In this document: piece after piece, positions 15,908 to 25,541 of the stretch
Layout: every line of letters starts with the position of its first letter
Position numbering within the stretch: the first letter of the stretch is position 1
Source: Clostridiales bacterium
Lineage (GTDB): Bacteria; Bacillota; Clostridia; Oscillospirales; Ruminococcaceae
Assembly: GCA_003150405.1 (NCBI GenBank)
Contig: QAMM01000010.1
Span: 134,274 to 198,273 of the forward strand
Reading direction: 5' to 3'
Length of the DNA: 64,000 bases
The notes under the pieces: generated by a model
What the model saw: only the letters and a program-made list of their open reading frames with translations
Databases searched by the model: none
What the model was told of the DNA's origin: nothing
Translations under genes and position numbers: made by a program

Positions 15908-16378
15908 ATGGTAATTTCCATTGGATGCGACAATCTCGCGATTGACCTGAAAAACGCGGTCATCGAAGAAATCAAAAAACTGGGGCACGAGGTCAAGGAC
16001 TTCGGCGTACAGTCCCCAGACGAACCCTACGATTACCCGGATGTTGCTTATCCGGTTGCAAAGGCGGTTGCAGACGGCGAGGCGGACCGCGCCATCCTCA
16101 TCTGCGGCACCGGCATTGGCATGGCCATTTCCGCCAACAAGGTAAACGGCGTTTACGCGGCGGTCTGCCACGACATTTACTCCACCGAGCGCTCCATCCT
16201 CTCCAACGACTGCAACTGCATGTGCATGGGCGCGCTGGTCATTGGCAAAGCAACTGCGCTGACCCTGGTCCGCACCTGGCTGAGCCTGACCTTTAAAGAG
16301 AGTCCTTCCAGCAAAAAAATTGCCAAGTTCAAACAAATTGAGGCCGGAACCATGGAGGTGAAGCTCCATGCCAACTAA
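15908..16378 (+). CDS. RpiB/LacAB-family sugar-phosphate isomerase, atypical N-terminus
   Basis: A 156-residue aldose-ketose isomerase of the RpiB/LacA/LacB family. The catalytic-Cys loop CGTGIG (66-71), the anion-hole region ISANKVNGV, and CHDIYSTERS (88-97) match the family. The usual N-terminal motif GSDHAG is instead GCDNLA (residues 6-11): the Asp is kept but the following His is Asn. This suggests a substrate other than ribose 5-phosphate, such as a tetrose, another pentose or a branched-sugar phosphate. It overlaps the transketolase gene by 11 bases. GGAGG precedes the ATG. Specificity is inferred, not shown. Confidence 0.85.
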   Translation: MVISIGCDNLAIDLKNAVIEEIKKLGHEVKDFGVQSPDEPYDYPDVAYPVAKAVADGEADRAILICGTGIGMAISANKVNGVYAAVCHDIYSTERSILSNDCNCMCMGALVIGKATALTLVRTWLSLTFKESPSSKKIAKFKQIEAGTMEVKLHAN

Positions 16379-17234
16379 CAAGCCGTTTGACGAGCTGGCT
16401 TTGGAGCGCCATGCCTACAACATGCGCCGGATGATCTGCGAGACCATCATCCACAACGGCGAGGGTCACGGCGGCCCGGCGCTTTCCTGCACCGACATTC
16501 TGGCCGTGCTCTACATGAACGTCATGAAGATCGACATGGACGACCCCACTGGCCCAGACTGCGACAAATTCCTGCTCTCTGCCGGCCACAAGTGCCTCGC
16601 ACTGTATGCGGCGCTGGCGGAAAAAGGGATCATCGACAAAGAGGTGCTTTCCACCTACAACAAGCTCGGTTCCCCGGTTCCGGGACATCCGGACATGACC
16701 AAGCTCAAAGGGGTGCAGTTCTCCACCGGTTCTCTGGGCCACGGCCTGCCGATTGGCTGCGGGCTCGCCAAAGCCGCCAAGATGCAGGGCAAGGACTACA
16801 TGACCTACGTTTTGATGGGCGACGGCGAACACGGCGAAGGTTCGGTTTGGGAGGCGGCGGCTTACGCGGCGCACAACAAGCTCGACAACCTCGTTGCCAT
16901 CATTGACGAAAACGGCCTGCAGATCAACGGCACCACCGCGCAGGTTCTGCGCCCGGCGCCGTTTGAGGACCGCTATGCCGGCTTTGGCTGGGCGGTCAAA
17001 TCCATTGACGGCCACAACCTGAAGGAAATTTACGACGCGCTCAACGCCGCTCCGTTTGAACAGGGCAAGCCGAGCCTCATCGTCGCCAAGACCCACAAGG
17101 GCCGCGGCATCTCCTTTATGGAAAACAACATTGACTACCACCATTGGCACCCGGGCAAGGAAGAGCAGGAAAAAGCGCTTGCCGAGCTTGACGCAATGGA
17201 TGCAGCATTGAAAGCAAAGGAGGCGGCGAAATAA
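16368..17234 (+). CDS. Transketolase, N-terminal (TPP-binding) subunit
   Basis: A 288-residue half-transketolase carrying the TPP pyrophosphate/Mg motif, GDGEHGEGS (151-159) through the IIDENGLQ segment, plus the conserved ETIIHNGEGHGGPALS opening region. Split transketolases work as heterotetramers with the C-terminal subunit, moving two-carbon ketol units between sugar phosphates. Its start lies inside the end of the isomerase gene, and its stop overlaps the next start by one base, so stoichiometric coupled translation is likely. Split pairs in catabolic operons often have specialised substrates, for example apulose 4-phosphate. Confidence 0.93.
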   Translation: MPTNKPFDELALERHAYNMRRMICETIIHNGEGHGGPALSCTDILAVLYMNVMKIDMDDPTGPDCDKFLLSAGHKCLALYAALAEKGIIDKEVLSTYNKLGSPVPGHPDMTKLKGVQFSTGSLGHGLPIGCGLAKAAKMQGKDYMTYVLMGDGEHGEGSVWEAAAYAAHNKLDNLVAIIDENGLQINGTTAQVLRPAPFEDRYAGFGWAVKSIDGHNLKEIYDALNAAPFEQGKPSLIVAKTHKGRGISFMENNIDYHHWHPGKEEQEKALAELDAMDAALKAKEAAK

Positions 17235-18175
17235 TGGCAAAGCAAGATCCAAGAAAGGTATTTGAACAGACCCTGCTTGCAATTGGCAAGGAAAACCCAA
17301 AGGTCGTCGGCGTTTCGTGCGACTCCGCAAAGGGCGGCGGCATGTGGTCCTTCGTTGAAGCGTTCCCGGAGCGCTATGTGGAAATGGGCATCTCCGAGCA
17401 GAACGCCATTGGCGTGGCGGCCGGCCTTTCCCAGCAGGGATTCATCCCGGTTGTCGTCGCGATCAACCCGTTTGTCACCATGCGCTGCTATGAGCAGGTG
17501 CGCGACGACATGGGCTATGTCAACATGAACGTAAAAATTGTAGGCTCCGGCGGCGGCCTTGCCTACTCCACCCTCGGCTCAACCCATGAGACGCTGGAGG
17601 ACATTGCGGTGATGCGCACCATCCCGCACCTGACCATCTTCACTCCCTGCGACGGGTATGAGGTGGAGCAGGCGCTCCGCAAAGCGGTGGAGATTGAGGG
17701 ACCGGTTTACATCCGCATGCCGCGCCAGGCGCGTGAGGACATTGCCGATCCGGCTACCCGCAGCTTTACCCCGGGCAAGGCGGAGATTTTTGAAGGCGGC
17801 GACGATGTTGCCCTGCTGGTCTCCGGCACCCTGATGAACGAAGCACGCGAAGCAGCTGCCCTTTTGAAAGAACAAGGCATTGGCGCAACCGTAGCGGACT
17901 TTATGACCGTCAAGCCGCTTGATACCGAAGCGGTCAAAGCGCTCTACGCTAAGACCAAGATGCTGGTATCGGTCGAAGAGCACTGCGACTGCGGCGGTCT
18001 TGGCACTGCGGTGGCGGAAACCATCTGCTCCATCCGTTCGGACAAACCGCTTTACCGTCTGGGAATTCCGGAAGGCTCCAAAGAGGTTGGCCCCTATGAC
18101 GAAGTGCTGGATTTCTACGGCCTCTCCGCGAAAAAGATCGCGGCAAAGGTTGCGGAACTCTACAAAGCGCTGTAA
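17234..18175 (+). CDS. Transketolase, C-terminal subunit
   Basis: A 313-residue second half: the pyrimidine-binding domain (MGISEQNAIGVAAGL, with the catalytic Glu in SEQN) and the C-terminal transketolase domain (about 190-310). It completes the enzyme with the preceding gene and must pair with it to bind TPP at the interface. Start and stop codons overlap as TAATG. The next gene follows after 15 bases. Confidence 0.93.
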   Translation: MAKQDPRKVFEQTLLAIGKENPKVVGVSCDSAKGGGMWSFVEAFPERYVEMGISEQNAIGVAAGLSQQGFIPVVVAINPFVTMRCYEQVRDDMGYVNMNVKIVGSGGGLAYSTLGSTHETLEDIAVMRTIPHLTIFTPCDGYEVEQALRKAVEIEGPVYIRMPRQAREDIADPATRSFTPGKAEIFEGGDDVALLVSGTLMNEAREAAALLKEQGIGATVADFMTVKPLDTEAVKALYAKTKMLVSVEEHCDCGGLGTAVAETICSIRSDKPLYRLGIPEGSKEVGPYDEVLDFYGLSAKKIAAKVAELYKAL

Positions 18176-18190
18176 GAAAGGGATGGGCTC

Positions 18191-19081
18191 ATGAACAAAA
18201 TTTGCACCGGCGTATTTTCGCCGATTACCACCTGCTTCCGCGACGACGGGGCTCTCGACCTGGAGGCGCTCCGGGAAAACGTGCAGAAGTATGCCGCTTC
18301 CCCGATTCACGGCTACCTGGCGCTGGGTTCCAACGGCGAGAACAAGGCGCTGACCAATGAGGAAAAAATCGAGGTGGCGAAGGTCATTATCGAGAACAAG
18401 GCGCCGGAACAGATTGTGATGGCAGGTTCCATCTTTGAATCCACCATGGAAACCATCGCTTTTGCAAAGGAGATGGAAAAGCTGGGTGCGGATTACATCA
18501 CCCTGCTCTCCCCCTGCTACTTCAAAAGCATGATGAAGGATGAGGTGCTCATCAAGTACTTCACCGACGTCGCTTCTGCAGTGGACACTCCCTGCATGCT
18601 CTACAACGCCCCGCAGTTCTGCGGCGGCATCACCCTGAGCCTGAACGTCATCAAGGAATGCGCAAAACACCCGAACATTGTCGGCATTAAGGATTCCTCC
18701 AGCGGCAACGTCGAGAAGATTGCGCTGAGTGTCCCGAAGGACTTCCAGGTGCTCTCCGGCTCGGCAAACACCTTCTTAAGCTGTCTGTTAAACGGCGGCA
18801 TCGGCGGTGTAATCTCGCTGGCAAACAGCATGCCGGAGGTGGTCTGCCGTTTGTATGATTACTTCATGGCGGGCGATCTTGCAAAGGCGGCGGCACTCAA
18901 CCGGGAAATCATCCGGGCGAATCTTGGCGTCTCCGGCAAGTACGGCGTTGCAGGCGTCAAATACGCTATGGATTTGAACGGCTTTCACGGCGGCGCGCCG
19001 CGTCTGCCGCTGTTGCCCATCACCGAAGAAGGCAAACAGTCGGTCAAAGCCTGCCTCGCTGCTGCGGATTTCTCTTTATAA
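18191..19081 (+). CDS. DapA-family (dihydrodipicolinate synthase / NAL-type) lyase
   Basis: A 296-residue class I aldolase of the DapA superfamily, which makes or cleaves C-C bonds to pyruvate through a Schiff-base lysine. Key residues seen are Tyr138 in LYNAP and Lys167 in GIKDSS. The carboxylate-binding loop reads LGSNGE (45-50) rather than the GTTGE of lysine-biosynthesis enzymes, favouring a catabolic sugar-acid or 4-hydroxy-2-ketoacid substrate. It ends the sugar operon and is followed by a strong terminator. The true substrate is unknown; a lysine role is unlikely from context. Confidence 0.87.
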   Translation: MNKICTGVFSPITTCFRDDGALDLEALRENVQKYAASPIHGYLALGSNGENKALTNEEKIEVAKVIIENKAPEQIVMAGSIFESTMETIAFAKEMEKLGADYITLLSPCYFKSMMKDEVLIKYFTDVASAVDTPCMLYNAPQFCGGITLSLNVIKECAKHPNIVGIKDSSSGNVEKIALSVPKDFQVLSGSANTFLSCLLNGGIGGVISLANSMPEVVCRLYDYFMAGDLAKAAALNREIIRANLGVSGKYGVAGVKYAMDLNGFHGGAPRLPLLPITEEGKQSVKACLAAADFSL

Positions 19082-19093
19082 GCTTGATACCTC

Positions 19094-19126
19094 AAAAAAG
19101 CTCCTGTGAAATACAGGAGCTTTTTT
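19094..19126 (+). terminator. Terminator of the sugar operon
   Basis: AAAAAAGCTCCTGT / ACAGGAGCTTTTTT with a 5-base loop, 13 bases after the last stop codon. Confidence 0.92.
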
Positions 19127-19240
19127 GCATATATATCTATTTGTATATATCAAACGAATTATACGTTTTGTTTTTGTTTTGCGTTGATAACCACTTTCTA
19201 TTTTGTATATTATTCATATATAATACAATTCGTAATTTAA

Positions 19241-19273
19241 AAATGGTATAATCGATATTTTAATATACCATTT
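19241..19273. repeat. AT-rich 10-base inverted repeat
   Basis: AAATGGTATA (19241-19250) and TATACCATTT (19264-19273) with a 13-base spacer, in an AT-rich gap just beyond the end of the membrane-protein gene. It may act as a weak terminator or protein site; no T run stands out. Confidence 0.4.
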
Positions 19274-19289
19274 GTATTATCATTTGGTT

Positions 19290-20030
19290 TTACGGTTCTC
19301 CCCAATAATAATACACATTTTCTTCAATGGGTTCATACCAGTTCTCTTCCCCAGAAGTGTTAAATTGTTTCCCGTTGCGGGTAATGGCGATGCCATCCTC
19401 CATTTGAAGGGTCGCGCCAAAGGAGAAGTGCACCGCATCCTTTGAGACGATGATTTCATTGATGCCTGTCTGCAAAAATAAAAATTGGGCGTCTCGGCGA
19501 AATGGTTCAGCAGCCTGCTCGTCAATGGTTCCAAAGCTGGGATAACGGATGCTATAATAACCATTTTCCAGGTTGCCCGCGTCTATCTGAGAGAAAATCT
19601 CGTCGGCTGTGCGCTGGTAAAGCCCCTGCCAGATAAAATAGCGTTCCCGGCAGGTAAACGCCGGCAGCAGCGCAAGAACAACCACCAGGCCAATGCTGCA
19701 CAGATTGACTGCGGCACTTTTCAGAGCAATTTTTTTCTGCGCGGCCCTTTCTCCCCTGCCTCTTTTACAGCACCACCTTACCAATGAGACAATCCCAACC
19801 AACAAATAGGAAACAACGCCCAACAAATAGCAAAAGCTGCATGCGGCCAAAAGCAGCATTCCGAACAACGGCCCCTCGACCGCGTACTTTGCAGTCATGC
19901 AAAGAAAAAGCCCTGCCCAATAAAATGCAAGCGGCAGCAGCCACCTTTTTTGCCGGTACCTGCCCAACAAATAAACGGAAACCAGCGCAAGCGCAAGAAC
20001 CAGCAGAAATGAAACAAACGCGATGGACAT
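19290..20030 (-). CDS. Four-helix membrane protein of unknown function
   Basis: A 246-residue integral membrane protein. Four hydrophobic segments lie at about 2-22, 32-52, 54-85 and 108-128, with a basic loop RWCCKRGRGERAAQKK between the third and fourth. A ~115-residue C-terminal domain, rich in aromatic residues, probably faces outward. The start follows GGGAGGGAG. It lies downstream of guaB but is separated by a terminator. No family was recognised. Confidence 0.75.
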   Translation of the reverse strand: MSIAFVSFLLVLALALVSVYLLGRYRQKRWLLPLAFYWAGLFLCMTAKYAVEGPLFGMLLLAACSFCYLLGVVSYLLVGIVSLVRWCCKRGRGERAAQKKIALKSAAVNLCSIGLVVVLALLPAFTCRERYFIWQGLYQRTADEIFSQIDAGNLENGYYSIRYPSFGTIDEQAAEPFRRDAQFLFLQTGINEIIVSKDAVHFSFGATLQMEDGIAITRNGKQFNTSGEENWYEPIEENVYYYWGEP

Positions 20031-20107
20031 GGTGCTCCCTCCCCAGTACCATTTTTATGCTGCGAACGCCCCTCTTTATTACAAAAAGTATAAATCGTTT
20101 GCCATAT

Positions 20108-20141
20108 AACAAAAGAGCAGGTGTTTCCCCGCTCTTTTGTT
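20108..20141 (-). terminator. Terminator of guaB
   Basis: AACAAAAGAGC / GCTCTTTTGTT with a 12-base loop, 19 bases past the guaB stop; the T-rich arm provides the run. Confidence 0.75.
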
Positions 20142-20159
20142 ATACAAATCGTAATTTCA

Positions 20160-21665
<1,506 letters not shown>

Positions 21666-21685
21666 TCACGATTAAAATTTTAACT

Positions 21686-21714
21686 ATTTTATCACTTTCT
21701 ACCCGGGAATGCAA
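21686..21714 (-). promoter_or_regulatory. Promoter of guaB
   Basis: TTGCAT, 17-base spacer, TAAAAT on the minus strand, about 50 bases upstream of the start codon. Confidence 0.65.
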
Positions 21715-21835
21715 TGGTGAATGTGTAGGAAAATACCGGCATATACGGGTGGAATTTGGTCGCTTTTCGACATCATCCGGCAAACCCGCATGCAATAGGG
21801 AATCCCCTTGTTTTTCTTTTTGGAAAAACACATGG

Positions 21836-21864
21836 TTGCCCGGCACGAAATTGCATGTTATAGT
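21836..21864 (+). promoter_or_regulatory. Promoter of the RimJ-type acetyltransferase gene
   Basis: TTGCCC, 17-base spacer, TATAGT, about 43 bases before the ATG. Confidence 0.6.
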
Positions 21865-21907
21865 GGTAAAAACGCCGCACTGCAGTTTGCAACAAAGGAG
21901 CAATTCC

Positions 21908-22498
21908 ATGAAACGAAACACCATACATCTTGAGACAAAACGGCTTATCCTTCGGCCGTTTGTTTTACAGGACGCGGAGGACATCTTTCAAAATTGGGCG
22001 GCAGATCCGGAAGTCACCCGTTTTCTGAGCTGGAGACCGCACCAGACCGTGGAGGTTACAAAGGCCGTTATAAATTCCTGGCAGAAAGACTACCGGGGCT
22101 CCGGGCGCTGCCACTGGGGAATTGTTTGGAAGGAAACCGGCGGGCTGGTTGGAAATATTGCGGTAGTAGAAAGCGGCAGGGATTGGGCTGAGCTTGGCTA
22201 CTGCCTTGGACGCGCTTATTGGGGGCAAGGCATTGTGACCGAAGCCGCACGCGCCGTCATTGATTATCTTTTCTCCAAAACAACACTTTCATCCATTCGG
22301 GCGCGGCATCATCCCGATAATCCGGCGTCCGGCGCAGTGATGCGCAAGGCCGGAATGCGTTTTGTCAAAATTGAGCCGAACGGCGGGCAACTGAACACCG
22401 GTGAACCGCATGACGCCGCACTTTATTCTCTGGACCGGGAGGAGTGGGCAAAAAAGAAGGAAAAAGCAACGCCGATTTCTTTCACCTCTCTCCTCTAG
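21908..22498 (+). CDS. GNAT acetyltransferase, RimJ/RimL type
   Basis: A 196-residue protein with the RimJ/RimL opening LETKRLILRPF (residues 8-18), the loop LGRAYWGQGIVTEAARAVID for acetyl-CoA binding, and NPASGAVMRKAGM in the last strand-helix unit. Such enzymes acetylate protein N-termini, amino acids or drugs. ATG 21908 has AAAGGAG eight bases upstream and follows a promoter, which rules out a longer in-frame start. Substrate unknown. Confidence 0.87.
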   Translation: MKRNTIHLETKRLILRPFVLQDAEDIFQNWAADPEVTRFLSWRPHQTVEVTKAVINSWQKDYRGSGRCHWGIVWKETGGLVGNIAVVESGRDWAELGYCLGRAYWGQGIVTEAARAVIDYLFSKTTLSSIRARHHPDNPASGAVMRKAGMRFVKIEPNGGQLNTGEPHDAALYSLDREEWAKKKEKATPISFTSLL

Positions 22499-22674
22499 CA
22501 CCTCTGATTTCGATGTGAACCTTTTAAATTGGACGCTATAGGTTGCCGCTCCTCTTGTTCCAATTCTTTGCAGCACATTTTCGTAAAAACAGTAAATTCT
22601 CATCATTACAATTAGAGACCTCATAGCTGACCAACTTGTCCGCAGAGACAAGTTTTACTGACTGAGACTGAGAA

Positions 22675-22720
22675 ACACAAACTCCCCGGACGCTGAAATA
22701 AGCATCCGGGGAGTTTGTGT
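22675..22720. terminator. Hairpin between convergent genes
   Basis: A 16-base perfect inverted repeat (ACACAAACTCCCCGGA with its complement) around a 14-base loop, between the acetyltransferase (from the left) and the ThuA-like gene (from the right). Short T stretches on both strands suggest a shared terminator. Confidence 0.7.
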
Positions 22721-22740
22721 AGCAAACCTGTTTCAAACAC

Positions 22741-23379
22741 TCAGGATTCCACCCAATTCACTGCATTCTTCACCAATTTTACAAACGGTTCACAGGTTAA
22801 ATTAGACGTCGAATGCCCCGGAGTAATACAGCAAATCTTACCGGCGCCGTAGGTATGTACCCATACTCCCGGCTGTCTTCCATTTACAGATGCTGTTTCT
22901 GCAATGATGGTTGTGTCTACTCCCGGAAGCATCTCCATCACATAATGTTCGTCCTTTTCAGGGAACTCGAATTCATGGACACCTTCTAGCACCGGATGCG
23001 GTACAACCGGAAGAAACGTCACTTTGCACTGCTCCGGATGGGTGATAAAGGTACTCCTGATACCATCATTTAATATCTTATGACCGCTTGGTAAATCGGT
23101 AAGGGCCGCATGCAACAATACCGTTCCCATACCATTTTTCACATCATTCAAAAATTTCGTGGTCCATTCATCATCGCACCATACAGGCGTTGGGATCTGA
23201 TCATTCTCAATCGGATCCTTAAAGGAAAGAAACAGATCATATTGAGCACCCAAATATTCTTTTGGATTGCGGGTGAATGTAATATCAAGATTTTCAGAAG
23301 CCAAAAGCTGAACCAATGGTTCGATCGAATCCTTGTAGTGCCAATAATCATGTACTAATAGAAACAGCTTCTTTTTCAT
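22741..23379 (-). CDS. ThuA-like domain protein
   Basis: A 212-residue protein with the glutamine-amidotransferase-like ThuA fold, found near sugar-utilisation genes in many bacteria. It shows the family pattern of an N-terminal LVHDYWHYKDS segment, a central LHAALTD motif, HPVLEGVHEFEFPEKDEHY, and a C-terminal GKICCITPGHS. The exact enzymatic role of the family is poorly defined. The gene is monocistronic, flanked by hairpins. The ribosome binding site (AGAAGAAG) is weak. Confidence 0.8.
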   Translation of the reverse strand: MKKKLFLLVHDYWHYKDSIEPLVQLLASENLDITFTRNPKEYLGAQYDLFLSFKDPIENDQIPTPVWCDDEWTTKFLNDVKNGMGTVLLHAALTDLPSGHKILNDGIRSTFITHPEQCKVTFLPVVPHPVLEGVHEFEFPEKDEHYVMEMLPGVDTTIIAETASVNGRQPGVWVHTYGAGKICCITPGHSTSNLTCEPFVKLVKNAVNWVES

Positions 23380-23460
23380 AATATAGCTTCTTCTTTCTTT
23401 TTACGAAAGATTATTCCAATTGTTTCCCGATAAATTATACTGTAGTTGGTACTGCCCGTA

Positions 23461-23504
23461 AGCAGAAACATCCTGATTATATTATAAATCAGGATGTTTC
23501 TGCT
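23461..23504. terminator. Long perfect hairpin between ThuA-like and aldo/keto reductase genes
   Basis: An 18-base perfect inverted repeat AGCAGAAACATCCTGATT (23461-23478) with its complement at 23487-23504 and an 8-base AT loop. It lies 29 bases past the aldo/keto reductase stop. The T-rich tail is better on the plus strand, so its direction is unclear. Confidence 0.7.
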
Positions 23505-23532
23505 TTATTTTCGAACAGCAGGTTCTGAGCCG

Positions 23533-24492
23533 TTACTTTGCAGCAAAAAATTCCGCCGCTTTGTCAATTTTCGCTTTCTCTTCTGCGGTCAGTTCCCAAG
23601 AACCGGCAGCTGCGTTCATCCGCACCTGCTCCGGTGTTTTGGCGCCGACCAGCGCAACCGTCATGCTCGGATTTGCAAGCACCCAGTTGATGGCAGCATG
23701 CACCGTAGGAACGCCGCGCGCCTCAGCGACCTCGCGGAGGACATCCACCAGCGCAGCGGTATGCGGCCAGTTCTCCTCCGAATAGCAGTTTTTATAAAAG
23801 CCGCTGTCATTGCGGGTATCCCCTTTTGGGAAAACCGGGCGCTCTTTGTATTTACCGGTCAGCACGCCCGCGCCGATAGAGCCGTAGGAAAGGACGCCGA
23901 TGTTGTTTTTTAAGCAGTAGCCCTCCAGCTCGGTTTCAAACCCGCGGTCCAACAGTGAATAGGGTGGCTGAAGCGAAGAAATCTTGCAGTACTGGTTGGC
24001 TTCATCCATCTGCTCCGGGGTGAAATTGGAGACGCCGACCACCCGGATTTTACCCTCCTGCCGCATTTTTTCAATTTCGGTGAAGGTTTCTTCAAACGGC
24101 ACATTGGTGCAGAGCCAGTGGCACTGGAACAGGTCAATGTAATCGGTATTGAGATGGCGCAGGCTGTCTTCCAGCCCTTTGCGGAGCATTTTCACCGAAC
24201 CGTCCCGGTAATAACCGGTTTCCGGGTATTTATAGCTTCCGAATTTGGTTGCAACAATGATTTTTGAGCGATCCAGCTGCTTAACCGCGCGGCCGACAAC
24301 CTCTTCGGAATGCCCACAACCATAAGGCTGTGCTGTATCGATCAGGTTAATACCCGCGTCAACAGCCGCAAGAATCGTTTTAACCGATACATCGTCGTCC
24401 ACCTTGCCGTAGGAATCCCCGCCCATGGCCCAGGTGCCAAGGCCGATGACCGAGCAGTTTAAATCACTGTTTCCAAGTTTGCGGTAAATCAT
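23533..24492 (-). CDS. Aldo/keto reductase
   Basis: A 319-residue NAD(P)H-dependent oxidoreductase with the (beta/alpha)8 fold. The catalytic tetrad is visible: Asp and Tyr in LIDTAQPYG, Lys in VATKFG, His in LFQCHW. The sequence resembles the YhdN/L-glyceraldehyde-3-phosphate reductase group, which reduces small aldehydes. GGAGG precedes the ATG and it has its own promoter. A distant second aldo/keto reductase is at 53231-54247. Confidence 0.9.
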   Translation of the reverse strand: MIYRKLGNSDLNCSVIGLGTWAMGGDSYGKVDDDVSVKTILAAVDAGINLIDTAQPYGCGHSEEVVGRAVKQLDRSKIIVATKFGSYKYPETGYYRDGSVKMLRKGLEDSLRHLNTDYIDLFQCHWLCTNVPFEETFTEIEKMRQEGKIRVVGVSNFTPEQMDEANQYCKISSLQPPYSLLDRGFETELEGYCLKNNIGVLSYGSIGAGVLTGKYKERPVFPKGDTRNDSGFYKNCYSEENWPHTAALVDVLREVAEARGVPTVHAAINWVLANPSMTVALVGAKTPEQVRMNAAAGSWELTAEEKAKIDKAAEFFAAK

Positions 24493-24551
24493 AAGAAATC
24501 CTCCTGTGATGTTTTGTTTGGTTGATATTCGGTGATTTGTCTGTATGACCT

Positions 24552-24580
24552 ATTATAACGCTTTGGCTCGGCTTTGTCTA
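24552..24580 (-). promoter_or_regulatory. Promoter of the aldo/keto reductase gene
   Basis: TAGACA, 17-base spacer, TATAAT on the minus strand, about 60 bases upstream of the start codon. Confidence 0.65.
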
Positions 24581-24613
24581 TAATCCTTGCCTGATTCCGG
24601 CTTTTTCCCCAGG

Positions 24614-25342
24614 TCAGCGGATTTCACATTCAAAGCAGATACTGCCGTCCGATTTGACGCCGCGTACAACGGTGGATCCCTCTATCTCACATTCCAAGAG
24701 GCTGAGGACGTCCCCGGGCAGCGCTTCTGAAATATAGTTGATGCGGAAATCCCGAATTTCCCCTGCTGCGGCCGCAAACGGAAGCGCATCCAGCGTCATT
24801 TCAGCGTAGACCGCATTGTACACATGGCGGTTGTTGTCCAAGTCGGAAAAACGCACCGGGCGTTCCATCAAATGATGGGTTGCCGCTTTTCGCGCAAGCC
24901 GTTCCACCGGGAGGACGTCGGGCATCCGATCCGGATGCAGGTCCATTTCAAAATGGCCGCTGTCCGGCCGCAGGATGCGCCGGGTTTCCGGATTTGCAAG
25001 CAGCCATTCGCTGTCCGCCGAAAGCACGAGCGCACCGGAGGGATCATAGGCTTCAAAGGAGCGGTAAAAACGCGCCCCCTTGGTACCGCGCTCCCAGGTG
25101 ACGTAGGTCAGCGTCTCATTGCCGCGGGGACGGCGATGGAAACGAATGCTCTCCCCAGAAAGCAGGAACACCATCCCCTGTTTCCAGAGCAGTTCGTGCC
25201 CGTAGCCTCTGGCGTCGTAGTCCAGTTCGGCAATATCCGCCAGTGCGCGCAGTACTGCGGCGATTTTAACATTGCCGTTATAATCACAGTCATAAAAACG
25301 AATGTTATATTCTTTTTCAAAGCCAAACGGCAGGATGGACAT
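24614..25342 (-). CDS. Acyl-ACP thioesterase (double hot-dog)
   Basis: A 242-residue bacterial FatA/FatB-like thioesterase that releases free fatty acids from acyl-carrier protein. Two hot-dog repeats are seen: the first has the RFYDCDYNGNVK opening and a long helix, the second the catalytic-loop pattern RFSDLDNNRHVYNAVYAEM with Asn and His. Length fits bacterial members. AAAGGAGG precedes the start. No fatty-acid genes are adjacent; a role in trimming acyl chains or lipid composition is inferred from the family. Confidence 0.87.
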   Translation of the reverse strand: MSILPFGFEKEYNIRFYDCDYNGNVKIAAVLRALADIAELDYDARGYGHELLWKQGMVFLLSGESIRFHRRPRGNETLTYVTWERGTKGARFYRSFEAYDPSGALVLSADSEWLLANPETRRILRPDSGHFEMDLHPDRMPDVLPVERLARKAATHHLMERPVRFSDLDNNRHVYNAVYAEMTLDALPFAAAAGEIRDFRINYISEALPGDVLSLLECEIEGSTVVRGVKSDGSICFECEIR

Positions 25343-25507
25343 GGAAAAGACCTCCTTTGAAGATCAAAACAAACGGGATATAGTTCCGTTCGGGACAATT
25401 TGGTGGAAGTGAAGAGTAATTTTCATAGACTTGTACGAAAATGGAACCGCACTTCTGTCTCGATATCGATCAGATGACATCTCCAGCCTGATTTTCGGTT
25501 ATGAGTA

Positions 25508-25532
25508 AGCGGGTGGGAGGCTCCCACCCGCT
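25508..25532 (-). terminator. Hairpin after serS
   Basis: A 12-base perfect inverted repeat AGCGGGTGGGAG with its complement and almost no loop, ten bases past the serS stop. It lacks a T run, so it is a weaker terminator candidate. Confidence 0.5.
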
Positions 25533-25541
25533 ATCCATCTT

